Below, piece after piece: positions 25,460 to 34,298 of a stretch of DNA of 64,000 bases. How positions within the stretch are numbered: position 1 is the stretch's first letter; every line of letters begins with the position of its first letter. The DNA is from Anaerolineae bacterium (lineage in GTDB: Bacteria > Chloroflexota > Anaerolineae > Anaerolineales > Villigracilaceae), in NCBI GenBank assembly GCA_021324435.1, contig JAJPIZ010000009.1:1-64000 (forward strand), in the 5' to 3' direction. The notes below the pieces were generated by a model. The model saw nothing but the letters and a program-made list of their open reading frames with translations. It was not told the origin of the DNA and searched no databases. A program made the position numbers and the translations under genes.

Positions 25460-25849
25460 ATGGAAGGCAAGAGAGTCGCACCTGCATCAATTGACGACTA
25501 CATCACGGCCTGCCCCAAAGATGTGCAGAAAATGCTGAAAGAATTGAGGAAAACGATACATGCCGCCGCGCCGGATGCGATGGAAAAGATCAGTTACCAA
25601 ATTCCCACTTTTTATTTGGAAGGCAATCTGGTCCACTTTGCTGCGTTCAAGGATCACATCAGTTTCTTCCCGACCTCCAGCGGAATTGAGGCGTTCAAGA
25701 AAGAGTTGTCCGTTTACAAAGGCGCAAAAGGCACTGTGCAATTTCCACTTGACCAGCCCTTGCCTTTGAAATTGATCAGCAAGATCGTGAAGTTCAGGGT
25801 AAAGGAAAATCTAAAGCGGGCAGAGGAGAAAGCAAAGAAGAAAAAATAA
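25460..25849 (+). CDS. DUF1801-family protein (iron-chaperone-like fold)
   Basis: About 129 residues with an AAAGGAG site seven bases before the ATG at 25460, hence this start rather than the GTG five codons upstream. The segment MEKISYQIPTFYLEGNLVHFAAFKDHISFFPT is a typical DUF1801 hairpin. The tail is Lys-rich (KRAEEKAKKKK). Proteins of this family resemble frataxin-like YdhG; the role is not known. A repeat lies in its leader. A terminator follows. Confidence 0.82.
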   Translation: MEGKRVAPASIDDYITACPKDVQKMLKELRKTIHAAAPDAMEKISYQIPTFYLEGNLVHFAAFKDHISFFPTSSGIEAFKKELSVYKGAKGTVQFPLDQPLPLKLISKIVKFRVKENLKRAEEKAKKKK

Positions 25850-25865
25850 GTCACGAGTAGTTTCA

Positions 25866-25898
25866 AGAAGCCAACGAAATTCTTCGCTGGCTTCTTTT
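25866..25898 (+). terminator. Intrinsic terminator after the DUF1801 gene
   Basis: A 12-pair stem with one mismatch, arms AGAAGCCA and TGGCTTCT, then TTTT. Confidence 0.85.
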
Positions 25899-25915
25899 GT
25901 TATACTTCATGTTCG

Positions 25916-26362
25916 ATGAGCACCCGCTGGCAGAGATTCCGCGAACGATTGATCAATTTCTATCCACCCTTGTTCGGCGCGGGGATTCGGGCGCGTCGGA
26001 TTGATGAACGCACGATACGCGTCGAGATGAAGCTGACCGCGCTTAACCGAAACATCGTCGGCACACATTTCGGCGGATCGTTGTACGCCATGTGCGATCC
26101 GTGGTTCATGCTGATTTTGATGCGCTTGTTGGGACATGACTACATCGTGTGGGACAAAGCCGCAAGCATCCAATTTTTGAAACCCGGACGCGGAACGGTC
26201 ACGGCGACGTTTCACATTCCGCCGGAGCGCGTGGATGAAATCCGTGCCGCGGCGGATCGCGAGAAAAAAGTCGAGCCGACGTTTACGGTGGACGTGGTGG
26301 ACGAGAAAAATCAAGTCGTTGCTCGCGTCGAAAAACTGCTGTATGTGCGAAAGAAAACGTGA
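25916..26362 (+). CDS. DUF4442 (hot-dog fold) thioesterase-like protein
   Basis: A 148-residue protein of the PaaI/DUF4442 type. The landmark is LNRNIVGTHFGGSLYAMCDPWFMLIL, the central helix of the hot-dog fold. Members cleave or bind acyl-CoA-like thioesters, and some are domain parts of larger proteins. No catalytic Asp/Glu can be assigned with certainty. It stands 18 bases past a terminator and is followed by a dispersed repeat, so it is probably a single-gene transcript. Confidence 0.82.
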   Translation: MSTRWQRFRERLINFYPPLFGAGIRARRIDERTIRVEMKLTALNRNIVGTHFGGSLYAMCDPWFMLILMRLLGHDYIVWDKAASIQFLKPGRGTVTATFHIPPERVDEIRAAADREKKVEPTFTVDVVDEKNQVVARVEKLLYVRKKT

Positions 26363-26378
26363 GATGCACTGCGTATGT

Positions 26379-26441
26379 TAAGCCACAGAGTTCGCAGAGA
26401 TTTTGAGATTTTTTCTCTATGGGCTTAGTGCTCTCTGTGTC
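26379..26441. repeat. Dispersed CACAGAG-type repeat
   Basis: Inverted arms: TAAGCC/GGGCTTA and CACAGAG/CTCTGTG. It occupies much of the gap between the DUF4442 gene and the reductase fusion. Confidence 0.65.
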
Positions 26442-26550
26442 AGAAGAGGTTTCCAGCATTTCTCTGCCTTCTCGCAATGATGTGCCGGGGGATTTTCTTT
26501 GATACAATCACGGATAAGTTAAGTCCAGAAACGATTCGAGGGAATACAGC

Positions 26551-28206
26551 ATGGCAAAGCCGGTCATCTTTACGATTGACGACGACCCGTCCGTTTTGAA
26601 TTTGGTGGAACGCGACCTGCGCGTCCATTATGGACAGGATTACCGCGTCATCCCGATCAACTCCGGCAAAGCCGCCCTGGATTACTTGGCGAAACTCCAA
26701 CAGCGTAACGAAACTGTGGCGCTGTTTTTGGTTGACCAGCGTATGCCCGAAATGAGCGGCACGGAATTTTTGATGGAAGCCATCAAGACGTATCCGCAAG
26801 CCAGGCGCGTGCTTCTCACGGCCTACGCGGATTCGCAGGCCGCGATTGATTCGATCAATGAAGTGGGGCTGAATTATTATCTGATGAAGCCGTGGCATCC
26901 ACCGGAAGAAAAACTGTATCCCATCTTGGATGAATTACTCGAGGACTGGAAGGCTCACGTCCGTTTGCCGTACGACGGCATCCGCGTGGCAGGAACTCTG
27001 TGGTCGCCGACCAGCCACGAGGTCAAGGATTTTCTGACGCGGCATCAAATCCCATATCAATGGCTGGATGTCGAAAAGGATTCGGGCGCGCGGCAATGGG
27101 TCGAGGGAACGCCAACCGGGCTGGCAAAACTTCCGGTCATCTTCTTTCCCGATGGGAATATTCTGGCCGAGCCGAATCTCAAAGAACTCGCGGAAAAAGT
27201 TGGTTTGCAAACGCGCGCCGGGCTTCCGTTTTATGATCTCGTCATCATTGGCAGTGGACCCGCCGGGTTGGCCGCGGCGGTGTACGCGAGTTCGGAAGGT
27301 TTGCATTGCCTTGTCATCGAAAAGGCCGCGCCGGGCGGACAGGCAGGCAGCAGCCCGAAGATCGAAAATTATCTCGGCTTTCCCGCGGGCATTTCCGGCG
27401 ACGATCTGACGCGCCGCGCCGTCTCACAGGCCAAGCGTTTCGGCGCGGAGATTCTTTCAGCACAGGAAGCCAAACGCATTTCGGTCAAAGATTCGTATCG
27501 CATCGTGCAACTCGCGGATGGAACCGAAATTTCCTGTCAATCCATTTTGATCGCAACCGGCGCGTCGTTCCATACTTTGACGATGCCGGGCGCGGCGCAA
27601 TTAACCGGCGCGGGCATTTATTACGGCGCGGCCTACACCGAAGCGATGCACTACAAAGATCAGGATGTCTTCGTCGTCGGTGGCGCGAACTCGGCAGGGC
27701 AGGGCGCGATGTATCTGAGTCAGTTTGCGAAGAAGGTCACCGTGTTGATTCGCGGCAGGCAACCTACCGCGTCGAAATATTTAGTGGATGCCATGCAGAA
27801 CAATCCGAAGATCGAACTGCGACTTAACACCGACCTGGTCGAGGTGATTGGAAAGAACACGCTCGAAAAAATTGTCATCAAAAATACGGAAAGCGGCGAA
27901 TCGCAAACCCTGAATGCGTCTGCGCTGTTTGTGTTCATCGGCGTTCAACCGCAAAGCCAGCTCGTTGCCGATTTGGTCTTGCGCAGTGGAAAAGGATACA
28001 TTCTCACCGGCCCTGATCTCATGGTGGATAAAAAGCCGCCTCAGGGCTGGACCCTCGAACGGGACCCGTTTTTATTGGAGACCAGCGTCCCCGGCATTTT
28101 CGCGGCGGGCGATGTCCGCTTCGGGACGAATCATCGTGTCGCCTCCGCAGTGGGCGAGGGCGCCATTGCGCACGCATTGATCAAGGAATATTTGAAGACG
28201 CTGTGA
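26551..28206 (+). CDS. Response regulator fused to thioredoxin-reductase-like flavoprotein
   Basis: A 551-residue fusion. Residues 1-120 form a CheY-like receiver with the phospho-acceptor Asp62, Thr90 and Lys113. Residues 143-220 resemble glutaredoxin, but the redox Cys pair is replaced (SPTSH). From 228 on is a thioredoxin-reductase-like FAD/NAD(P) domain (IIGSGPAGL, ENYLGFP, FVVGGANSAGQ, and the final GIFAAGDVRFG). The CxxC that would carry the disulfide is absent. It likely couples a phosphorelay to an NAD(P)H flavin reaction. The next gene encodes a matching histidine kinase. Confidence 0.88.
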   Translation: MAKPVIFTIDDDPSVLNLVERDLRVHYGQDYRVIPINSGKAALDYLAKLQQRNETVALFLVDQRMPEMSGTEFLMEAIKTYPQARRVLLTAYADSQAAIDSINEVGLNYYLMKPWHPPEEKLYPILDELLEDWKAHVRLPYDGIRVAGTLWSPTSHEVKDFLTRHQIPYQWLDVEKDSGARQWVEGTPTGLAKLPVIFFPDGNILAEPNLKELAEKVGLQTRAGLPFYDLVIIGSGPAGLAAAVYASSEGLHCLVIEKAAPGGQAGSSPKIENYLGFPAGISGDDLTRRAVSQAKRFGAEILSAQEAKRISVKDSYRIVQLADGTEISCQSILIATGASFHTLTMPGAAQLTGAGIYYGAAYTEAMHYKDQDVFVVGGANSAGQGAMYLSQFAKKVTVLIRGRQPTASKYLVDAMQNNPKIELRLNTDLVEVIGKNTLEKIVIKNTESGESQTLNASALFVFIGVQPQSQLVADLVLRSGKGYILTGPDLMVDKKPPQGWTLERDPFLLETSVPGIFAAGDVRFGTNHRVASAVGEGAIAHALIKEYLKTL

Positions 28207-28207
28207 T

Positions 28208-28296
28208 ACGTCATTGCGAGCCGCGAAGCAGCGAAGCAATCTCCAAATGAACGATGAGATTGCTTCGCCGGGCTGACGCCCTCCTCACAACGACGT
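28208..28296. repeat. Palindromic CGTCATTGCGAG repeat between the reductase and the kinase
   Basis: Arms GTCATTGCGAG and CACAACGACGTG flank an inner GAAGCAATCTC/GAGATTGCTTC stem. It is a variant of the TCATTCTGAG family and leaves nine bases before the kinase start. Confidence 0.85.
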
Positions 28297-28305
28297 GAGA
28301 CCACT

Positions 28306-29706
28306 ATGAACCTCAACGACCTGCGCAAGTCCCCGCTCTTTCAGGGTCTGTCCGATCAGGAGATTCAGCAACTGATGGACATGGCCGAACCGATCACGTT
28401 GCGCGCCGGTGAAGTTTTGATGAAGCAGGGCGAGCCGGGCGATTCCGCGTATGTGGTCATCAAAGGCGGCTTTGAAATTCAGAAACAAACCGGGCAATCG
28501 CTGATCAAGATTGATGTCCGCAACCCGGGCGATGTGGTGGGCGAGATGGCTTTGCTTTCGCACGCGCCGCGCTCCGCCACCGTGATCGCGGTGGCGGATA
28601 GCGAGACTTTGCGCATCCCCAAAGAAGCGTTTGAAAAACTTTTAGCCTCCAGTTCCTCGGCCACGATGGCCGTTCTGCAGTGGGTAATGGCGCGGTTGAG
28701 TCAAAACGAAGCCCTGCTTCACCAGCAGGAAAAGATGGCCGCGCTGGGAACGCTCAGCGCCGGCCTGGCGCACGAACTCAACAATCCCGCCGCGGCCGCG
28801 CAGAGGAGCGCATCGGAATTGAACAAGTCGCTCCTGAAATGGCAATTGCTGGGTCATCAGTTGGAGGTGCGGGCGCTCCAGGAAAATCAGACCGTGTGGC
28901 TCGATAACTTAATGACGGAAGCCTCGCATCGCTTCGCGGCTCCGGTCAAACTCGAAGCCCTGGAAAAGATTGATCTCGTGGATGAACTTCAGGGGTGGCT
29001 GGAAGCGAACCGAGTCGAATCGGCGTGGGAACTCGCGCCTGCCATGGTCAATTTCGGGTGGAGCGTGGAGTCGCTTGAAAAGTTGAAGAGTTCGACATTA
29101 TTTGATGTATCCATTCAATGGCTGGGAACGGGATGTCTTGTGATGGGATTGCTGTCGGAGATTCAACAAACCACGGAACGCCTGTCGCAAATCGTGCGGG
29201 CGATGAAATCGTACACGTATCTCGATCAAGCCCCGTTGCTCGAAGTGGATGTGCACGAGGGGCTGGAGAACACGCTGGTCATCATGCAACATAAATTGAA
29301 GCAGGGCGTGACCGTGAAGCGCGAATACTCCGCTGATTTGCCGCGCATCGAAGCCTATGCCAGCGAATTGAATCAAGTGTGGACCAATATCATTGACAAC
29401 GCGATTGATGCGATGAACGGCAAGGGTGAAATCGTTTTGCGGACATACACGCAAGATAAACATGTGATCGTTGAGATCACCGATAATGGCCCGGGCATTC
29501 CCGACGACATCCGCCCGCGCATCTTCGAGCCGTTCTTCACCACCAAGCCGCCCGGTCATGGCACGGGACTTGGCCTGCACATTTCGCACGATATCATCGC
29601 CAATCGCCATCACGGACAGTTGCTGGTGGAGTCGAAGCCGGGCAGGACGACGTTCAAAGCGATATTGCCCGCTCGGATCAAAGGAGAAGAACAGCATGAA
29701 CAGTGA
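28306..29706 (+). CDS. Cyclic-nucleotide-binding histidine kinase
   Basis: A 466-residue kinase. Residues 1-130 form a cNMP-binding-like beta barrel (GDVVGEMALLSHAPRSATVIA). The phospho-acceptor His156 is in GLAHELNNPAA, and the C-terminal HATPase has the N box NIIDNAIDAM and the G box GTGLGL. No transmembrane helix is present, so it is a cytoplasmic kinase that may respond to a small ligand. Its likely substrate is the receiver-reductase fusion 99 bases upstream, with a palindromic repeat between them. Confidence 0.92.
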   Translation: MNLNDLRKSPLFQGLSDQEIQQLMDMAEPITLRAGEVLMKQGEPGDSAYVVIKGGFEIQKQTGQSLIKIDVRNPGDVVGEMALLSHAPRSATVIAVADSETLRIPKEAFEKLLASSSSATMAVLQWVMARLSQNEALLHQQEKMAALGTLSAGLAHELNNPAAAAQRSASELNKSLLKWQLLGHQLEVRALQENQTVWLDNLMTEASHRFAAPVKLEALEKIDLVDELQGWLEANRVESAWELAPAMVNFGWSVESLEKLKSSTLFDVSIQWLGTGCLVMGLLSEIQQTTERLSQIVRAMKSYTYLDQAPLLEVDVHEGLENTLVIMQHKLKQGVTVKREYSADLPRIEAYASELNQVWTNIIDNAIDAMNGKGEIVLRTYTQDKHVIVEITDNGPGIPDDIRPRIFEPFFTTKPPGHGTGLGLHISHDIIANRHHGQLLVESKPGRTTFKAILPARIKGEEQHEQ

Positions 29707-30118
29707 TAAAGAGATGAAAGAAATTTTGTTATCCGTGAAGACAATTGCCAGCGTGGGTCTGTCCTCCAATCAGGAAAAGGAAAGTTATTGGATTGTGTCC
29801 TACTTGAAAGAGCAGGGTTATCAGATCATCCCGGTCAACCCGACCGCGACGGAAATCCTGGGCGAAAAGGCATATCCCGACTTGGAATCGATTCCACAAA
29901 AGGTAGATGTAGTGCAGGTCTTTCGCAAATCGGAGGATGTGCCTCCGGTGGTTGAATCGGCGATCAAGATCGGCGCCAGGGTGGTGTGGATGCAGGCCGG
30001 TATTATCAACGAAGGGGCCGCGCAGAAAGCGCGCACCGCAGGTTTGCAGGTGGTGATGGACGCCTGTATGCGTGTCACGCATCGGAGGCTGATCGGGCCG
30101 AGGCTTGCGAGGCTGTGA
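29696..30118 (+). CDS. CoA-binding (YccU-type) protein
   Basis: A 140-residue single CoA-binding domain (KTIASVGLSSNQEKESYWIV, then VNPTATEILGEKAYPDL and VVWMQAGIINEGAAQKA). The longer open frame upstream lies inside the kinase gene; the ATG at 29696 has an AGGAGA site and overlaps the kinase 3' end by 11 bases, indicating translational coupling. Such proteins bind CoA or acyl-CoA; the role is unclear. With the reductase fusion and kinase it makes a three-gene unit. Confidence 0.88.
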   Translation: MNSDKEMKEILLSVKTIASVGLSSNQEKESYWIVSYLKEQGYQIIPVNPTATEILGEKAYPDLESIPQKVDVVQVFRKSEDVPPVVESAIKIGARVVWMQAGIINEGAAQKARTAGLQVVMDACMRVTHRRLIGPRLARL

Positions 30119-30242
30119 TGGTGTAAAATCATGGTCATGATTTTCGATTTACTGGCTTTGATTCGGCTTCACGCTGTTCCTGAAGTTTTGGTTGATCGCG
30201 ACGTTTGACGACTCGGCGCGGGTTATCCGTGACCGAGTTTGT

Positions 30243-30278
30243 GGCCGTAGGCATGTTCGATGAGCCTGCGGTCTTTTT
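30243..30278 (+). terminator. Hairpin with T-run upstream of the Rieske gene
   Basis: Stem CCGTAGGC/GCCTGCGG (with a G-T pair) followed by CTTTTTAT, ending about 19 bases before the Rieske start codon. It could end the upstream transcript or act as an attenuator. The rest of the 178-base gap (30119-30296) shows no gene. Confidence 0.6.
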
Positions 30279-30296
30279 ATTCCAAAGGAGAGAGCC

Positions 30297-31409
30297 ATGA
30301 CCACTTTCTTCAAAACCGCTGAACATTACGTCGCCGGTTCGATGACCCTGCCGCAAAAATATTACACGTCAGATGAAATATTTGCGCGAGAAAAAGAACG
30401 TATCTTCAAAAAGTATTGGGTTTGCGTCGGTCATCAATCGCGTATTCCCAACGCGGGAGACTACTTCCTCTTCAATCTTTTCGACGAGAGCCTGATCGTC
30501 TTACGCGACCGCGAGAATCAAATCCGCGCTTTCTACAACGTGTGCCGCCATCGCGGGACGCGCGTCTGCGAGGAGGGCGAGGGACGCTTCAGCGGAAGCA
30601 TCCAATGTTCGTATCACGCCTGGACCTATGGGTTGGATGGCAAATTAATCGGCGCGCCGTTCATGAAGGACGTCGAAGGCTTTCGCTGGGACGAATTCCC
30701 TTTGCGCTCCGCGCCGCTCAAAGTCTGGGAAGGATTCGTCTTCGTCTATCTTGGCATGGACGAACCGACATCCTTTGAAGAACTTCATGCGCCATTGATG
30801 AATCGCTTCCAACCATGGAATTTGGATCGGCTCAAATCGCATCAGCGTATTTCGTATGACGTTAACTCAAATTGGAAATACATCTTCCAGAACTTCAACG
30901 AGTGCTATCACTGCCCGACCATCCATCCATTGTTGAATAAATTTACCGATTACACCAGCGGCAATAATGACTTAACTGAAGGCCCGTTCCTCGGTGGCTT
31001 TATGGAAATCACCAACGAAAGCATGACGGTCACGGGCCGCGCCTGCGCGCTTCCGCTTGGTCAACTTGGCGAGAACAGCAAACGCGGCTACTATTATTCG
31101 ATTCTGCCGAATCTGCTGTTGAACATCCATCCGGATTATGTGATGTTTCATCTTGTCCTGCCTGATGCGCCCGGTCACAGTCTGATCGTCAGCGAGTGGT
31201 TGTTCAATCCCGAATCGTTTGGCCGCGACGATTTTCATCCGCAGGAAGCCGTGGACTTTTGGCATGAGACCAATTTACAGGATTGGCACGTCTGTGAGTT
31301 GGGACAACTCGGCGTGAGTTCGCAGGCCTATTCGCCGGGATGGTACACACCGCGCGAGAGCCTGCTGGCCGCGTTTGACAGGCACTATTTGAAAATCATG
31401 CGAGATTGA
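30297..31409 (+). CDS. Rieske non-haem iron oxygenase, alpha subunit (GbcA-like)
   Basis: A 370-residue terminal oxygenase. The Rieske [2Fe-2S] site is CRHRGTRVC and CSYHAW; the mononuclear iron site is FNECYHCPTIHP plus a later Asp. The layout resembles glycine-betaine and carnitine monooxygenases, which remove an N-methyl group as formaldehyde. No matching reductase gene is adjacent. The convergent neighbour is a DAO-type FAD oxidase, the class of enzyme that can take dimethylglycine or sarcosine, but the link is inference. Confidence 0.88.
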   Translation: MTTFFKTAEHYVAGSMTLPQKYYTSDEIFAREKERIFKKYWVCVGHQSRIPNAGDYFLFNLFDESLIVLRDRENQIRAFYNVCRHRGTRVCEEGEGRFSGSIQCSYHAWTYGLDGKLIGAPFMKDVEGFRWDEFPLRSAPLKVWEGFVFVYLGMDEPTSFEELHAPLMNRFQPWNLDRLKSHQRISYDVNSNWKYIFQNFNECYHCPTIHPLLNKFTDYTSGNNDLTEGPFLGGFMEITNESMTVTGRACALPLGQLGENSKRGYYYSILPNLLLNIHPDYVMFHLVLPDAPGHSLIVSEWLFNPESFGRDDFHPQEAVDFWHETNLQDWHVCELGQLGVSSQAYSPGWYTPRESLLAAFDRHYLKIMRD

Positions 31410-31412
31410 TAA

Positions 31413-31451
31413 AAAGACTTCCGAAGTTTATTGCAACTTCGGAAAGCTTTT
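31413..31451. terminator. Bidirectional terminator between convergent genes
   Basis: Ten-base stem TTCCGAAGTT/AACTTCGGAA, with A-run on the left and T-run on the right. It can end both the Rieske (+) and the FAD oxidase (-) transcripts. Confidence 0.85.
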
Positions 31452-31486
31452 ACTGATCACTGACAACTGTTCACTGGTTACTTCTT
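31452..31486. repeat. Heptamer array (ACTGATC type, 5 units)
   Basis: ACTGATC, ACTGACA, ACTGTTC, ACTGGTT, ACTTCTT, reaching the stop codon of the FAD oxidase. It resembles the CAGTGAT array at 46596. Confidence 0.8.
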
Positions 31487-32652
31487 CATTTCCAGATACT
31501 GCTGTATGGATGCTCTCCGACGATAAGCTTCTTTTCTGTAAATCGTTGTGGACGATAAATCGAAAGGTCAACTGTTTTTGACTTTCCATCCAGAATCAAT
31601 TCAGACATGCACAGTCCCACCGCGGGCGAAGTTTTGAATCCGGTGCCGCTGAATCCGCAATCGAGATAAAAACCGTCCGGTCCCGCCGCGCCCAGCAGGG
31701 GGTGTTGATCCGGCGTGATGCCGTCGTAGCCGCCATGAGCGGAGTGCAGAGCGCCGTTTTCCATGATCGGGATGCGCCTGCAAATCCGGTCAATGCCGCG
31801 CTCGACGAATCCCTTCTTTGCATGGTCGGTGTCGCTGTCCGGCGATTCGCCAAGCGGATTTCCATCTTCGAGTCCGACGAGAGTCAAATTGCCTTCGGGC
31901 CTGAAATACATTTCGTTTGCAAAATCAATGACAGTGGGATGACTCGGCCCGACCTGACGCGGGCGCGCCACGAACATCGTGTCGTGACGCCACGTATCGT
32001 ATGGCAAATCGAGTCCAACCATCTCGTTGACTTTTCCCGCCCACGCGCCCGCTGCATTGACGATGATCGGCGCCTCGAACGGACCTTGAGCGGTTTGCAC
32101 GCCTTTGACCCTGCCTCCGCTGACAATGATCCCTGTCACCGCGCAATCCTGAACGAGATGCGCGCCTTTCTTCTTTGCGGCGTTGAGGAACGCATTGGCC
32201 GTGTCGCTCGGCATGGCGTACCCGGATTCGGGTTCGTACGCGGCGAGCTCAATGTCATCTGTGATGAAAGACGGCGCGAGACGTTTGACATCATCTGCTT
32301 TGATGAGCACGACAGGGATGCCAATCTCTTGATGCATCTTCACATTTGCTTTTAGTTTTTCGGTGTCTTCATGCGCCACGAGTTGAATGAAACCTGTGCG
32401 TGTAAAACCTGCATCCCCGCCGACGATTTCTTTCCAGTTGCGAAAATATTGAAACGAAACCCAGGCCAGTTCCGAATCTTCGCGCACATCGTAGTGCATT
32501 CGGACCAGTCCGCTAGACCTTCCCGTTGCGCCCGCCGCGACGAATTTCTTTTCAAGAATGATTGCCTTCACGCCGCGTTGCGCGAGATGGAAAGCCAAAC
32601 TCGCGCCGTGAACTCCCGCACCGATGATGATGACATCTGCTGTATTGTTCAT
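31486..32652 (-). CDS. FAD-dependent (DAO-type) oxidase
   Basis: A 388-residue D-amino-acid-oxidase-family flavoprotein. It opens with the FAD Rossmann motif GAGVHGASLAFHLAQRG, continues with ATGRSSGLVR, and ends with LDCGFSGTGFKTSPAVG. Relatives oxidise amines such as sarcosine, dimethylglycine or glycine. It is convergent with the Rieske oxygenase at 30297, and the pair may demethylate a betaine-like compound. The substrate is not determined by sequence alone. Confidence 0.85.
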   Translation of the reverse strand: MNNTADVIIIGAGVHGASLAFHLAQRGVKAIILEKKFVAAGATGRSSGLVRMHYDVREDSELAWVSFQYFRNWKEIVGGDAGFTRTGFIQLVAHEDTEKLKANVKMHQEIGIPVVLIKADDVKRLAPSFITDDIELAAYEPESGYAMPSDTANAFLNAAKKKGAHLVQDCAVTGIIVSGGRVKGVQTAQGPFEAPIIVNAAGAWAGKVNEMVGLDLPYDTWRHDTMFVARPRQVGPSHPTVIDFANEMYFRPEGNLTLVGLEDGNPLGESPDSDTDHAKKGFVERGIDRICRRIPIMENGALHSAHGGYDGITPDQHPLLGAAGPDGFYLDCGFSGTGFKTSPAVGLCMSELILDGKSKTVDLSIYRPQRFTEKKLIVGEHPYSSIWK

Positions 32653-32721
32653 TATTTATCCTTCTTTGAAATCGCGAACGCACATAGAGCGCCGAGATTT
32701 ATTCTTTTTACTTTGCGATCC

Positions 32722-32833
32722 AAGTAGTCGGTCGAAATTATTTTTACAAAATCATGCTCTCGGCGGCGGGGACGCCGCCGAGGACGGCGGCTCGATCAAC
32801 AAAACTTTTATAAAGACTTTGAGGCGACTACTT
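32722..32833. repeat. 112-base inverted-repeat element, MITE-like
   Basis: Terminal arms AAGTAGTCG and CGACTACTT bracket a core with a GC-rich hairpin (CGGCGGCG/CGCCGCCG region) and AT-rich shoulders. No coding potential and no clear target-site duplication are visible. Confidence 0.5.
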
Positions 32834-32847
32834 AGCAGGCTTCGCGG

Positions 32848-33627
32848 TTAAATCTTTTTATGCTCGATTCTCAACACCAACAGCGTCATTCCCTGAACGA
32901 TCAATGTAGTAGCAGTGGCGAAGACAAATGCGATTGCGATGCCGGCGCGTTCGATCAGCAAAGACAGCGTGGTGAAGAATCCCAGAAAGCCGAACAGACC
33001 GAACAACAAACCGCGCAAGACGCCTGCCGCGCCCGCTGGTCCCTGCAGGCGATGGGCGAACACCGTCAGAATGGCGGTGTACAACGGAATGGTCGCCAGC
33101 AGACCCGTGAGCCGCGCGCCGATGAACGGAGCGATTTCCGTCAATAAAACGATAAAACTGGTCCCGAGCAGGATGCGGGCGGGGATATCCCAGCGCCCGG
33201 GCGGAACATCGTTCGATTCGAGTTGCGTCCCCTTTGGCATGAGCCACAAGCCGAGCAAAATGGCGACGCCCACGCTGATGACCAGCGGCGCGAGCGAAAG
33301 CACGACAAAATTCTGCATCACCGCCACGATGCCAAAATAGACCAGCATACTGCCGGCCAGCACGATGGGCCATTTGAATCGCATCGCCAGCCACGCGTAC
33401 ACGAGACAAAATGCAACCAGCGAAAATCCTCCGCTCAATGTCCCGAGGACGGTTGATGAAACAAAACTTGTGTCGTGACTCAGTGAAAGAAAAAAGATCA
33501 CTGGTCCGGATGTAAGCGGCAGACCGACCAGCCAGCCGCTGATCGCATGTCCCCAGCGGCGACCTGCCAAACTTGCGCCGCCGAGGATGACAGGCGCGAG
33601 AATCAATTTCAATACAAAGATGTTCAT
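32848..33627 (-). CDS. Multi-helix membrane protein of unknown function
   Basis: A 259-residue, very hydrophobic protein with about eight helices. The first helix carries KLILAPVILGGASLAGRRWG and the next GWLVGLPLTSGPVIFF. I do not recognise a family with a known role. The ATG at 33627 overlaps the stop of the CPBP protease as ATGA, so it is translationally coupled to the operon that contains UbiA-type prenyltransferase, mevalonate kinase and a GT87-like transferase. It might serve the same envelope pathway. Confidence 0.7.
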   Translation of the reverse strand: MNIFVLKLILAPVILGGASLAGRRWGHAISGWLVGLPLTSGPVIFFLSLSHDTSFVSSTVLGTLSGGFSLVAFCLVYAWLAMRFKWPIVLAGSMLVYFGIVAVMQNFVVLSLAPLVISVGVAILLGLWLMPKGTQLESNDVPPGRWDIPARILLGTSFIVLLTEIAPFIGARLTGLLATIPLYTAILTVFAHRLQGPAGAAGVLRGLLFGLFGFLGFFTTLSLLIERAGIAIAFVFATATTLIVQGMTLLVLRIEHKKI

Positions 33628-34298
33628 AGTGTGCACATCCGATACACGGTTGCCAAGATTGTCAAATCTGCGGCCATGTGTCCTGCAACGGGTGCCAGCA
33701 ATCCGCTATCTTCTCGCGCGATTTGTCGCCACAACCAACCCGCAAAGGCCAACGCTGAAACGACAAGCGCAATGATCAGCCAACTTGTCTTTCCAAACAA
33801 GACTAACCCGTGATAGCCTGCATAGATCGCATCTGAGAGATAAAACCTTTTGGTTTCACTGCCCAGGTAAATTCGCCAAAAATATTCTTCGATAAATGGG
33901 TTGATCAAAGAAAAATATACGATGAATGCCGGCCAGGTCAAGATGGTCAACCCCATGGTTTCGAGTTGCGTTGGCACGCTCTCAGCGATTCCAAGGTAAG
34001 GCCAAAGAAGATATAAAGCCACTCCGCTTGAACTGCCTAATATAGCGTTGACGATAACCCAATTTGGATGATTGCTCTTGAATAAAACGGAGAAAGGGGT
34101 ATTGGGCCTTGCAATCAGAAGCGATGTGACCATCACGAAATGAAAACCGAACAATGCAACCCAGGCATTTTGCGCCCAAAACAGCCCGATCATTATTACT
34201 GCGTACGCAAAAATAGTTGCAGACCATCTCGTGAGGCACCGAGCAGGATGTGTTTTGTAATTTGTTCGGTTGAACAATGTGCTTGTTTTTTTCTTCAC
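33624..34298 (-). CDS. CPBP-family intramembrane metalloprotease
   Basis: About 224 residues with six or more membrane helices. The motif FIEEYFWR carries the two Glu and the Arg of the CPBP (Abi/CAAX) family, and GHMAADL near the end carries a later His. Members cleave prenylated or other membrane substrates. The start is the GTG at 34298, which overlaps the stop of the GT87-like gene as GTGA; upstream residues belong to the neighbour's antisense. The N-terminus is Lys-rich. Confidence 0.82.
   Translation of the reverse strand: MKKKTSTLFNRTNYKTHPARCLTRWSATIFAYAVIMIGLFWAQNAWVALFGFHFVMVTSLLIARPNTPFSVLFKSNHPNWVIVNAILGSSSGVALYLLWPYLGIAESVPTQLETMGLTILTWPAFIVYFSLINPFIEEYFWRIYLGSETKRFYLSDAIYAGYHGLVLFGKTSWLIIALVVSALAFAGWLWRQIAREDSGLLAPVAGHMAADLTILATVYRMCTL

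Noticed and set aside
26551-28206. Ordinary thioredoxin reductase
   Set aside because: The CxxC motif is missing and a receiver domain is fused to it, so it cannot be assumed to reduce thioredoxin.
30119-30296. A small gene before the Rieske gene
   Set aside because: No frame with a good start and ribosome site; only a terminator-like hairpin is visible.
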